Shown here in pieces: positions 33,101 through 44,297 of a DNA stretch of 64,000 nt (the first letter of the stretch is position 1; each line of letters opens with the position of its first letter). A program made the position numbers and the translations under genes. The notes under the pieces are model-generated. The model did no database searches. It was not told the origin of the DNA and saw only the letters and a list, made by a program, of their open reading frames with translations. This stretch comes from Daphnia carinata. Its lineage: Eukaryota; Arthropoda; Branchiopoda; Diplostraca; Daphniidae. The stretch is from positions 6,510,001 through 6,574,000 of the forward strand of contig NC_081335.1 in assembly GCF_022539665.2 (NCBI RefSeq), given 5' to 3'.

Positions 33101-35671
33101 TATTTTGTTATTGCATTTTCTTTTCTTTAAACAAGCTCCTGTGTTGCTAATTTCAAACAGCAGACTACATACAAAAATGACATGCTATTTACATTCAAAA
33201 TATAATATCAGCAGCAATGAAGTCGGAAGGTGGCGATGTAAATTTTAAGTTCAATGGTTCAATACTATTTGATAGTTCAATACTTTGGCGACAAGATAAG
33301 AGCAAGTTCAACTGAGTAATAAAGGGCATTTCAAAAAATCTAATAGGCCTAGTCTCCAAATATCTTTGATACTGTTCGTTTACGACGAATTAGGCGATTT
33401 AAGTTAACATTATTTTTTTCAAATTAATGAAGAAAGTAAAAGTTTGACGAAACGATATTTCAAGTAGCCAAATCTTATATCAATCTTTCCACATTGGAGG
33501 ATTCGAAACACAGAACATCGAACCATGACACCAAAGTCTTAAAGTGGGGCTATTATAAATTTTCATAACTTATTATGAGTACATCCCGCATATGTAGTCT
33601 GCTGACAAGAATCAGCATCACGGGAGCTTATTCAACAAGAAAAAGAAACTTAATCATGCAAAAATGGATTGTGAATCCAATCCCTCCCACATTTGGCTTT
33701 AGAGGGAAACCAAAGTTAAATAACTAAAACCTTTTGATAATATTTTACGAAGATGTATGTGTCCGAATAAGACACAACGTTTTCAAAAGGATTAGGTCTA
33801 GTCGTTTTCTAGTTAACAGGGCATAGTAAAATAAGGTAATTGCCTTATTAAAAAACTTTTTGGCTTTAAAATTATTCAATTGTTTATGAATCTATGAAAA
33901 TTTATTTTAACAAAAAGTTTTATGGATGAGCTCAAGTTAGATTCTGAGTCATTAACGTTTTCGGTTGATTTTTTTATGTGTTTGACATTAGCGTCGTCTT
34001 TCCGGAATTTGCAGAAATTGGTGTCTTTTTATATTGCTGATATTACGATAAACTTCGCATTTTATTAGGCAAACTTAGACGCATTTTGAAGAGCTTTTCA
34101 TGGATGGTAATGGGAATTTTATTCAGCCACTTGCGTCCTAAACATCAAATAATACTTTAATTAAACTTTAAATCAATGACATGCTCGCGTACATGAATCT
34201 GGGAAAGTCGACAAAAAACTTAAGTACGCAAGTTCTCTGGTAATTTTTCACCCTACGCAACTTATCCACATTGAAACTGAGCATTGACGATAGTTAATGC
34301 ATAAAATGGGAGATGGTGGTAAAACATTTGACTAGGAACCTCGGATAACGTAGTTTGAGTCTAATCAAAGACAAACCTTTTCCAAAACAATGGTTTTATT
34401 TCTAAACTTTTGTGGTAAAACCCGCTAAGCTGTTGGGGTTAAAATACGAAAAAATCGTTGTGCACAAAATGAAATACTTTTTTTTGGGTTATAGCCCCTT
34501 CTTCCTAAAAAAATTTACAGTGATTCTGCGAAATGTTTATGCTGAATTACCTTAATATCCACCTTTCGCCATGGTATGGTCTTGAGAATTTTCAGTTCGT
34601 GACCTTCGACGTCAAGGCTAAAGAAATCCACTTGAGTTAGGCCAACGGCCAACAGTATTGAGTAAAAGGGAAAACACTGAATTTCTATCAAACTTGGATC
34701 GACTCCAGGTATTCCAGGTTCCTGTAAGGTTTCAGCCCCTCCTTCGATGTGGCTATGACCGGGGTCGCCAACCTTCATTTGAAAAGTGACCTGATTTTGC
34801 ATTTTAAATTACTAACCACTTCTATCAACATTGAACTGTAGTTGACAAACTTGAGTAGGAAACGGTTCCAAACTAAGACACACGGGAAGCGTCCATGCTC
34901 TACGGTGACGAGCAGAAAGCTTTTTAAAAGTTACTGGGTTGGCTTCAATCAATATGCCACTCCAACTAAATTGGCGTTCTAAGTGGATTGTGTTCGACAT
35001 ATATTCACCATCTAGGGCACCGCATTCCACAAAAAAACCTTTAGTCTGCAAACACACAGAACTTTAATATAACACCAACAATCAATCAACATCCAAAGAC
35101 ATGAAACTTGATTAGAGACCTGGTTTTTTAAGAGCCTCATTATAACGTCAGTCTGTCCTGGTGACCGATTTCTTGTATCGTTAGAGTCCAGTTTGAGTGG
35201 AATATTTGACGGTGGCGGCTTATTTAAGAAAAATTGTCGAATTATTTCGATAACGCAAGGATGATCTTGCTCCAATTTATTTGCATTTATGTAATCTGTA
35301 TTTATAAGCAGTAAAGCAATATTACTGATTATCAACATTTTGAAAAATCCTACATGCATCTTTCGACCTAAATCACACTTATTGCTGTAACTCGCTCCTG
35401 TAACAGATTTTCGAAATCCTGAAGTTTCTTCCATCAAGTTATAATGCGGTAGGGTAGAACGTAAAGCCGAGGAAATACTCTTTGGATCTCGAGCATCGTG
35501 TTTTGCATTTAAATTTTTATGATTAGCAAAATTTGTTTGGTATATAGTAAAAAAAATAACAAGCAGAAGAAGTAAAACCACGATTCGAGTTAAAATCCGT
35601 TTCGACTGGGATGAAAAACTTCGAGTCATAGTATCACCGTTTACAATAAAGCGACTAAAACTTCCGAGCAC
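30081..35671 (-). CDS. FkbM-domain type II membrane protein (Star-like), five exons
   Basis: Exons on the minus strand: 35,671-35,368, 35,295-35,120, 35,045-34,851, 34,790-34,551 and 30,266-30,081. Introns are 72, 74, 60 and 4,284 bp, all GT-AG. They give about 366 residues from ATG 35,671, or 352 from the Met at 35,629. The order is: basic tail (SSQSKRILTR), membrane anchor (IVVLLLLLVIFF), stem, LEQDHPCVIEIIRQFF, then the FkbM fold with FVECGALDGEY, ILIEANP, VDFFSLDVEGHELKILKTIP and VEWDHIPEG. FkbM domains are SAM-type methyltransferase folds; in Drosophila Star the domain sits lumenally in a type II protein that traffics EGF ligands. Substrate and true role here are unknown. Donors GTCGAA, GTCTCT and GTTTGT are weak. 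The last codons and the TAA (30,081-30,083) lie inside a transposon terminal repeat. Confidence 0.8.
30780..31340 (+). repeat. Repeat R3 copy b (in FkbM-gene intron 4)
   Basis: Blocks TTTTTGCCACTTGTGCCCCAAAC, AATACGTCATTTATTTAAACTAAACTT and CCGAAAATTTTTTATC follow the R3 order. The tRNA-like core is not recognisable in this copy. Confidence 0.5.
31600..32240 (+). repeat. Repeat R3 copy c with tRNA-like core
   Basis: It has the same block order as 13,771-14,420. The core at 32,047-32,102 reads TGGCATTGTGATAAGACATT, then GCGAGGTTCGATTTG, so an A-box-like and a B-box-like (GGTTCGATT) element are at tRNA-like spacing. It lies in intron 4 of the FkbM-type gene. Confidence 0.6.
32241..34089. other. 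Intron 4 of the FkbM-type gene, AT-rich remainder
   Basis: No exon is recognisable on either strand. Two diverged copies of a short unit occur near 32,790-32,880 and 33,130-33,215 (GAGCTCCCGTGTTGCTAACTT / CAAGCTCCTGTGTTGCTAATTT, each followed by ACATACxAAATxAxATGCTAT). Confidence 0.5.
34090..34500 (+). repeat. Repeat R3 copy d with tRNA-like core
   Basis: It has the block AGCCACTTGCGTCCTAAACATC, then AATACTTTAATTAAAC. A tRNA-like segment at 34,312-34,372 follows (GGTGGTAAAACATTTGACT with a degenerate B box, AGTTTGAGTC), then AAAACCCGC and AAAAAATCGTTGTGC blocks as in copy a. Confidence 0.5.
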
Positions 35672-35994
35672 ACAGCTTTTTTTTACAAGTTCCAGTGACT
35701 GGCGTTCGACCGGCGCCTGTTTCTATAGAAATATGTTTGTATGACTACACGGCGGCTACGTCGTACTTACGTTTTCCTACTCAAAAAACATTTTACTACT
35801 TAAATTGTCAAAAACATTACCAATTTTTGGGGTATTATCACCCTGAAAATTTTGTAACCCATACAATTAACCTGGCAGGGCTATGAAAACTTCGAAGTAG
35901 AAGCAAAAAATTTATGGTTTTTACCACAAAAACCGATTCAATACTATAGATTTTAGGGGCTTAAACACCAAAATAAACTGCGGAACAATAACCA
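35672..35994. other. Region upstream of the FkbM-type gene
   Basis: About 320 bp between the first exon and the family A copy. It should hold the promoter and 5' UTR, but I see no convincing TATA box or initiator. Confidence 0.4.
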
Positions 35995-36287
35995 CACAGC
36001 AGCGAATGGATACTTAATTAAGGGTCTTTCAGTAGGGAAAAACTACTGAAAAAATTAAGTATTTTAAAATGACACTTAATTAAAAAAAAAATACTTAAAA
36101 TTCGGCTTCCCCTACTGAAACAAAATTTCTAACCTTTCCCTTTTTTTTAAGCATGGAAATTTTTTAAAAAGTATTATATACAGCTTTTTAAGTTACAAAA
36201 ATTGGTTTAAGTGCTTAAAATATTTAAGTATCCTGCGAAGCAGACGATAATATTGATTTTGATAAACGAGTCAATATACTTTTTAAA

Positions 36288-39040
36288 ATGTCAAATTTTT
36301 TAAAGTGCCCAATGTGCCCTCTTTTGATTTCAAGTGAACTTCAGATAAGTTTTTTTAACCACATGAAAATTCACGCACCGGCTACTCTCTTCAACGTAGT
36401 GTGTAAGTATCCTGGATGTAATGTTCATTATAGCAAATACATTTCATTTCGTCGCCACTGCAACAAACTTCATGAATCAACAGTACACAATTGCCTAGTG
36501 TGCCCAGTTATCGTAACGGTAAAATTACTTTTTAAAAATAAATAAAAACTCTATAGGTCTAATTAAAACAACTAATTACTTTATTTGTATAACATATACA
36601 ACAGGAGGTGCTACTGAAGACACAGTTGAATTGGTGACGGAGGAAGATTTTTCAAATAATACTACACTTATGTCAGCTCTGGATGGAAAAAATGAAGAGG
36701 GCTGTGAACTTTAGCCCAATTTATACCAGACGGATGATTCCGTTTCCATGATGATGGTTCCTTTGTCTGATGTTGAATGGGAGGCAGGAATTCTTTTGCT
36801 GCTACGGCAAAAGTTTCACATTCCTTATGAAGCCCTCATACTCATTTCATCATCTATTCATGACTATCACCGCAAGCAGGCAGAAGTCATGCAGGTTTCT
36901 AATTATTTAACAATTTCAAATATATTTAACAGTTATCACTCTTGTCTACACATAGATTGTACAGGAAAAGCTTAACTCCATATTAAGTCCATCGGTCACC
37001 AACACAAACACGTTTAAGCAGATATTTAAACGGCCCGAGGGCGAGGACGTGCTTACGAGGACTAAACTTGAAACACTGTGGGAAAAAACCTTCCCCACTA
37101 CAATGCCTATGGAAATCAAACTAAACGAGAACGACCCGTCCTATCACTGGGTAACCGATGAAAATTTTGGGCAAGTTTTGGACGAAGTTTTTGAAGTAGG
37201 ATACATCATTCCCTTCCTTCAGTCCCTTCAGCAGTTCCTCTCCATTCGCCAGGTATATGATTGTGTATTACATAGCTTTACCTTAGGTAGCAGAAGAGAT
37301 GAAGCAGACGCTTATTCAGACGTTTGGGATGGCAAATTTGTTAGGCATAACCCTTTGTTTGTAGAAAAGAAAGGTCAAGTTCTTGGTTTTCAAGTTTATA
37401 TGGATGAGGTGGAATTAGCAAACCCGTTGGGAAGTAAAAAAGGTAAACATAAAGTTTCAATATTTTATTGGATGCTCTTAAACGTTCCACCCAAATCAAG
37501 GTCGTCTTTAAAAAACATTCAGTTACTCGGGATGGTAAGCTCAGATTTGCTGAAACGGAGGGGGGGTAGTTCTTTTATAGCACCATTTTTAGCTGATATG
37601 AAATTGCTATATAACGGTGTCCATCTTATTTTAAGGAACGAGACGCGGGAGTGGTACCGCCTTTTACTTAATTTTGCTGGCGATATGCCGGCATCTAACT
37701 TCATTGGTGGTTTTAAGGAAGGCGTTGGTTTTGCCCACCTTCCGTGCAGGACCTGCATGATTAACAAGGCCGACCTAGATAAGATACACTATTCCGTAGA
37801 TTGTGTTATAAGGGAAAAATATTCTCATTCTATGCAAGTAGAACTAATTAAAGATGTAAATCAGCCGCAAGCTACACGAAATGCATTGTCAGTTGCAGTA
37901 TGGGATTAATAGAGAAAGTTGCCTTGCAATGCTCGACTACTTCGATCCATCAAAGTGTTTTGTTCAAGACTTGATGCATCTTTTTTATGAGGGCATTTTA
38001 AATCTGGTAGTTTTCTTACTTTTATAAAACCTAATGTCAGACACAACCATTTTGCTTGATCTAGATGAGTTAAACAACAAAATTGCTAATTTAAAAAGTA
38101 GTCCAGAGTTTACTGTTCCAACCCCCTTATGGAAAAATGAAATTACGCATTTCACAAAGCTATCATTTTCTTCTTCTGAGATGGCATCTGTTGGCATGTG
38201 TCTTGGAATCGTATTGGGCGATTACGTTTCTAGTGACAATAACCCCTATTTTGCGAATTTTTCGTTACTTTTGCGAATTATTTCGTGTTTAAGTTAAGTT
38301 AAGTATGTTCTTGAGTACAACATCCACATTCATAACAGTAACCATGTAATCCTTTATCCAAAAACAAATGGTTCGTCCACAACCCCAAAACTGCATGCCT
38401 TGATCCATTTTCCAGAACAAATTCGAAACTTTGGACCTCCTCGATATAGTTGGTGTTTTCGTTATGAGTCGAAAAATGCTCCCTTTAAGCGAGTTATGCG
38501 ACGAAATTGCAATTATCATAATGTACCATGGTATCTCTGCACTTTTCATCAAAAGCTAGTTGGGTTGCAGATTCGAAGTGACGGCGAAGGGGATTTTTTT
38601 AAAATGAACGATGATTTCAAAGTTATTTCAATGTCAGGTAGCCTTCCAGTCGAGGTACAGTTTTCCCGGTGGTCACCATTACTATGCAATTACACTCCTC
38701 TTACACATTTTTCCAAGATTCGTTCTCTACAGAAAATTAAACTATGTGGTCGCATTTGTTTAGTGGAGTCCGTTTTTCTACGTAAACTACCCACATCCCT
38801 CGATTTGGCTTGTTTTTTTTTTGGCTGAATGAAATAATCGCTTCAGATGATAATATTTACTTGGTTATGGAAACCATGGAAACTATATCACTTAATGTAG
38901 CTTCTTTTTCATTTGATGTACGTGCTACAAAAACGTATACTGTAATAAGTCCCACGTCTTTAGAATTTCAAGTTCCGCTTCATTTATTTTGTTATTACAA
39001 CAGTTTACATGTCATTCCTAATTATTATCAAATGTTGTAA
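36288..39040 (+). pseudogene. Family A transposase with N-terminal C2H2 fingers
   Basis: The N-terminus has C2H2-like fingers (CPMCP..HMKIH; CKYPGCNVHYSKYISFRRHC..H; CLVCP). An intron (36,522-36,604) follows, then an acidic linker with a TAG near 36,712, then IPYEALILISSSIHDYH and a second intron ending CACATAG (about 36,956). The catalytic core has YMDEVELANPLGSKKGKHK (first acidic motif, 37,400-37,456) and CFVQDLMHLFYEGI (second, about 37,955-37,997). It continues with PKLHALIHFPEQIRNFGP and FRYESKNAPFKRV (38,385-38,495), typical of animal EnSpm-like transposases. Frame changes or stops near 37,907, 38,025, 38,296 and 38,826 make it inactive. Confidence 0.82.
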
Positions 39041-39590
39041 AATTTCTGTCTAAGATAAGGAATAATACAAAATGAAACATAGGAAAACAAATATTATTGT
39101 ATTTGATGTAATGTGGCAACGCTTAGAAATACTAGTATATTAGTTGAAAATTCATTTCTGTACAAAAGAATTGCAAAAATGTCGTCTATTTCAGAAAATC
39201 AAGAGAATAGAAGTGATAGAAAAGTGGTTGTGTATTTAAAAGACATCGTGGCAAATAACCCGAAAAAAATGTTTGTGTTGCCGTCTCTTAACGACACAGG
39301 AAGGGAGGATGACAAAGTGCTAATCGAAAGGATGGTCTTCAAATGGCTGGGGCAAAGTGAAATTTACCTAAAATATCTCGGTGGTAGCTATCATACCAAA
39401 GGGCAGGACGTAAAAATACTTATTTTTAATGAAGACTCCCAGTTAGATTTTGAAGTAGGAAACTGCAAAATCATACAACACCTAGAGAAAAATCGCATAG
39501 CCAGGTTGAAGAATCCTGCCTCAGTCACACAGGGTAAGATAAACAAGTGCTCTCCGTTACTTTATTTTTAAACTAAATAACCTATCATTT

Positions 39591-40619
39591 ACTCACACGG
39601 CATGACTGGCTCCTAAGTACCACCGCAGAAAATCCTACTATCCTCCTCAGTCTTCCCCATAACCGTCCTCGATTCCTTTTAGAACCTTCTTTTTGGTTAC
39701 CTGGCAGCTGCATGACATTCTCTTTAGTCCCTCTTGCATCATCCTCAGGTAGTACCAATAACCTCCCATTGTATTAGCATATAGAATAGAACTAATACAG
39801 AACCAATTATAGAACCAAGCATTTAAATGTAATTAAAATAAAAAATGAATATTAAAGGACAATAGAATATTTGAAATGGCTTATTCACATTCAAAAGCTT
39901 GATCTTTTATTGGAATTGGCGATGAAATAGGACTGACTTTTAAAAAATATTTCAGGTCAGTCTTGTTTTTCCAACAAAAATTGTTCCAATTGGAACGATG
40001 AGCCTCCAATCCCGTAGGCAATATATTGCGTAAAAATCGCCGGCTTATATGCATTTTCCTTTTTAAAATACCGATGGTGTTTACTCATTGCCTTAATGGT
40101 TCACAAAACCATTTTTTATTATGCTATTTTAATTACAATTACAGGAAAACATGAACTATATTGTATTTAATAGAGTTCATTTAACAAAATACTATTAGAG
40201 CAAATTCAGAAATATTTATTATTTATATTGCACTTTATAGTGGTAATAACAAACTTTTGGAATTTCATAAATTTTTTACTATTTCATGCTACTATCATTA
40301 GCTAATTCTAAATTTCAAATTTTAATTCTAATTTGAAATGGTAAACCTCAAAATTTACATTATCTAACAATTCTACTTGAGCCAAATGTTTTTGTGATAC
40401 TTTAAAACTCACGAGTCTTACTTTCATGGAGGGATCTCCTAAAGCACTCCTGAGCATCACCAACAATTTCTTGAATTGAAAATATTGGCATGTTTCTCCA
40501 CAATTTTCCAGCCTCTTGTGGCCCTCCTCGGTACATCTCAACGGTATGATTGATGCGCTGAGGAGGCTAAGAGCCTTTTAGGAGGTTCCCAGGAAGGAGA
40601 TGTGTCGTGTGGGTGGGGG
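39591..40619. mobile_element. 1.03-kb insertion in an intron of family A ORF2
   Basis: The intron here is 60-70 bp in the copies at 27,836-27,896 and before 2,948. In this copy it is split after CCTATCATTTA and resumes at TATCTTTTCTAG. The insert starts CTCACACGGCATGACTGG and ends CATGTGTCGTGTGGGTGGGGG-like sequence (GATGTGTCGTGTGGGTGGGG). The ends are only loosely inverted (CACACGGCA vs TGTCGTGTG). A TA duplication is possible. No coding content was found. Confidence 0.6.
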
Positions 40620-41273
40620 TATCTTTTCTAGGAAACTCAATTGATTGCTGGGACTATGCTTCCAACAACTCTAACGTTAACAACCTCTCCTTCAATGGTA
40701 ATGTTAATTGCATCTACACTAATAGACGTAATAATTTGTTAATTTATTTTCCTAAATTGTGTAATATAGATTCCAGCAGGTGTACTAGCTTCAATGACAT
40801 GCCTTTCCTAGAGGAAAATAATGATCGTGTAGTGAAAAATATAGATCAAGGTCACTTCTATTAATAACATTGATACGAATACGAAGTAATATAATATTAA
40901 TGTTATGTAGTAGGAGTCCCTGGCTTCACAGAGGACAACCATGACATAGTTTTGTTTTTTGCAGAGCAGGAAGGTGATATGGGTAAGTTTAGTCAAATTT
41001 GTTTTGGTGAATAATAACGTAAACTTCTTTTGTTGATTCTTATTGTGTGCGTTTTTATTACCAGTGATTGCTGAAGTCCATCAAGGAGTTTGTGCAAATA
41101 ACGGGTCAGAAAAACTTTCCCTGCCAAAGGAGGGTTTTGCAGATTGAGAATTGGGACCAGGGCTTTTAAATGCCATACGAAACAACAAACTTTTATTACA
41201 TTTAGATCTCTTCATCAGAACATGCAGCAAACACCTTTGCCTTACACATCCACAAAGATCAAAGGCAATATAC

Positions 41274-41520
41274 TGTCGCGACCATCGAACCGGACGTCTC
41301 TCCAATTCCAGTCGATCACGCCACATCCGCCGGGATGGGTCACCGTCACACGAGATCGGTGTGAACGGATGGTGACCGGATCCCATCCGGCTGGACTCGG
41401 CCCATCGACTGTGTTGTGGGAGACTGGCGGTTCCAACTTTAGTTAGTCGAGTAAATATTGCTGTAGTAGATAGTCGTTGAATACACTCCTCCAGTTTGAG
41501 TTTGGTCAAATAGCGTGACA
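41274..41520 (+). mobile_element. Solo LTR of the Gypsy-1 family
   Basis: 247 bp, TGTCGCGACCATCGAACCGG...AATAGCGTGACA, flanked by a 4-bp duplication ATAC (41,270-41,273 and 41,521-41,524). The empty site is seen at 7,728-7,742 in another family A copy (AAGGCAATTTACTGTAAATA). It is more diverged from the Gypsy-1 LTRs than those are from each other. Confidence 0.95.
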
Positions 41521-43118
41521 ATACTGTCAATATGCACAAACGCTTTTGCAAGCTTATCTGTGCCTTGCCGACCACGGTGGTGGATGGGTAAATCGTTTTT
41601 GTTGTGGTACTTTCTTTTGTTAGTAATTTTTCCTTTTTCGTTTTAGGTAAACGTTCGTAAAGAAATTGTTTGGTCCATCGTCAATCGCCTAGGAAACAGT
41701 AAACATAAGGTTCAAAGAAAAGAAAAAGCAATGAAGAGGAAACTTTCCGATGCGTCTTACACTTTAAACGAAACTGAAAAGGAAAGAGGTTCAGAAGACG
41801 AATTATTGAAAGACTTCAGATCAAGACGTAACCTTGTTGCTGCAGAGGGAAACAAACTAACTACCGAGCAGTTGCTTCAAATTATTCCAGTATACAACGA
41901 TTTTGCTGTTGTCTACGGTGATTTTCTTCTAATGGATCCCATGGCAGCTGATGGAATGGGTGAAACGCTATTTATGAACAACTTTACAAATACGCTGTTG
42001 AAGTTTCGTCAGTTCCTTGGCAACGAAGTGGATATACCGAACGACGAAAAAGGCAACTTGTCTCTAATACTTGAAATTAACAAGCTTTGTTCTACAACAA
42101 AAGGTGTTAGTAAGGTTCCTAAACTTTTCGTCGCAAGTCAAGTATGTCCCCTTCCATTTATATCGTCGTACTTTAACTCACAATTTCGATCTTCTCAAAT
42201 ATCTAACTGCAGATTGGACACAATTATGATCCCCACCCCAATAGCGTCAATCCGTACGCAGTGCTTTTCTTCGATGAATCAAGTATGTTGCATTCCATGC
42301 TTTTGTTAGGGGGTGGTATCCTGAAATACAAGAACATTCCAGTAAACTCAGTGGGTGCTTCCTTTTTAAAGCTGGTATCCATCTATTACATCATCAACAA
42401 GGAATATCAAGCTACATACCAAATACTCAGCGTTATCGACAAGTATGGTGTTGATAACAAGGATCTCAACGCCAAAAAAAGAAAAAACCAAAAAAAAAAA
42501 AATATATCAGTGCCTCATAAAGTTCCTAGCAAAATTCTAGAAATCTTGTTACCCGCTGTTGAAAATACTCTTTCATAGTGCTGCCTAACTACCGCTTTAT
42601 GGATTTTTAGGTTATTTGTCTCTTTCTTTATTTATCTCAAGCTCTCTTTAATGTTTGTTTGGTTTCCTACCTCAAGTATCGCAATTACTGTGCCAACAGT
42701 TGGCGGATGTTATTGTATTTTTTTGCTTTTCCCGTGAATGACTAAGTTTCACCAATGTTTACCAAGAATTGTTTTAAGTTTTGAATTTGCTACCTCGAAT
42801 TTTGGCAGTTGTTGTATTAACTGCGATTGTTTTGCTTGTGTTACCCATGTGATTGTAAACACATTTGTGATTAGGGGAACAATAAAAACTTGAAAAGAGA
42901 ATAATATTTTATTATTTTACCTACAAATAATTTCACTAGTGAGCAAGAATTTTAAGTATCCATCCAAAAATTAAGTAGCTTAGTGGCATACTGAATTATT
43001 CAGTAGGCGGGGAGGTATATTAGAACTTAACTATGCTATTTCAATTAAGTACGGTAATAAAATCTAGTACGCTGGCCTTTTTTAAGTATTAAAAATTAAG
43101 TATTCAGTGCCCGCTGTG

Positions 43119-44189
43119 TACAAACGATTCATATTTGATGCGCAAGAGGTATTGCTTTGAACAAAGTAATCGTACAACATATACCACTTGAATAATCTGA
43201 TACAATTTACAGGATTGTTTGGATATGAGCTAATGCATTTATCAGAAAACTGCTCGTCTCCAGATGAACTTCTTTTATCCTAAAAATGGGCAAATGTTAT
43301 ACTATTGTGGTAGACAAACAGGCCTTCACACAAACATCAAATTCTAGTATGGAGGCACTTGATCTCTTTTTATTTTTAGTGCTTATTGTTAGAAATAGAA
43401 GAATGGCAATGACATGAGGCTTCTGTTTTGCAGGTATATTGTACTGGCTTACTCAACACAGTGATTTGGTGTAACGATTTGAATAGGTATTACCTGAGTC
43501 AATTCACTTGAATAGACTACAATACACGTTCGTCACACTAGATTGTAATGCAATGAAAAACTAGTTTGACAAAAGAACAGAGTTAAGAACCTGACACCTG
43601 CGTCGTAGAAAAGCGAGAGAGAGAAGGAAGAGCTAAACAGCAACTCTGTTGGATGAGAGTAATAGGAGAAGGACTTGTGTTGACATCTATTGAGCAACAC
43701 GAAACATGGTTGTCCATTTCTAACACTTATTACGTCTTCCGTGTAAATTGGCGTAAGGCAACCATTCTTACGTGCCTGTTCATTCAAACTAAATTGCTTA
43801 GTTTGCCTTTACACAAAAAAGATTCACTATTTAATTGCCTCACCAAGTTGCGTTGTGCTTCGCTGCTCGTGATTTTGGTGATTTCTGATTGACTGTCATG
43901 GGATAATAAACAGTTGTTTCCGGAAAAGTTTCTATTTTTTATTTATTTTTATATTCATTGAGGATACGTTTAGTTTATTGGCGCAAATAAAAATTATGAT
44001 ACTGTTCAACTTCGATGGTATTTACAACGATTTTTGGCAAAGAAGCTTACCGAAAATCGTCGAAAAAAAACCCGACGCTTTTTGCTTTCGCAAACGTACT
44101 GTTAGTTGCTGTCGGTTAAATCCTGCGTCCCTTGTCCACAGCTCTCAGACTGTTTCTCGGTACGAAACCGCTAACTAAAATTAACAGCG
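43119..44189 (+). mobile_element. Family B, 3' part of copy 2
   Basis: From its start it matches 12,284-12,975: the exon with GCAAGAGGTATTGCTTTG, the intron, then the C-terminal exon with YTIVVDKQAFTQTSNSS, broken by an insertion of about 300 bp around 43,385-43,720. The 3' end (GAAAATCGTCG..CGACG hairpin, GGTACGAAACCGCTAACT) stops at AACAGCG, 44,189. Its left part is replaced by the family A copy. Confidence 0.75.
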
Positions 44190-44297
44190 TTGTAGGAGTA
44201 AACGAAGGTGTGGCAGTTAATGACAAGGGATGACGCCTGGAACGGTGGTGCAACGTGGTTATTGAAAGAAAGATGCGACATGAAGCGCCGGGATTAT

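Larger units (their letters stand above)
39179..42578 (+). pseudogene. Family A second gene (ORF2)
   Basis: Multi-exon. The first exon (39,179-39,533) encodes MSSISENQENRSDRKVVV.. with YLKDIVANN and LIERMVFKWLG. Small exons lie near 40,633 and 40,914-40,983. Further exons follow: THPQRSK region and LADHGGGW (41,220-41,590, split by a solo LTR), then KRKLSDASYTLNETEK.. through MAADGMGETLFMNNF (41,647-42,140). The last exon (42,213-42,578) has LFFDESSMLHSMLLLGGG, YYIINKEYQATYQILSVID and a lysine-rich tail. Layout and position suggest the accessory protein of an EnSpm-like transposon. The molecular role is not known to me. Exon edges in the middle are approximate. Confidence 0.7.
35995..43118 (+). 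mobile_element. Family A DNA transposon, fullest copy (EnSpm/CACTA-like)
   Basis: It starts CACAGCAGCGAATGGATACT and ends ..AAGTATTCAGTGCCCGCTGTG, an imperfect terminal inverted repeat. It carries two genes on the same strand: a C2H2/transposase gene (36,288-39,040) and a spliced second gene (39,179-42,578). It also holds two later insertions, a ~1-kb element at 39,591-40,619 and a Gypsy-1 solo LTR at 41,274-41,520. Superfamily assignment rests on transposase similarity recalled from animal EnSpm-like proteins. The right flank is family B sequence but the left flank is not, and no target duplication is visible, so the locus may be rearranged. Confidence 0.85.
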
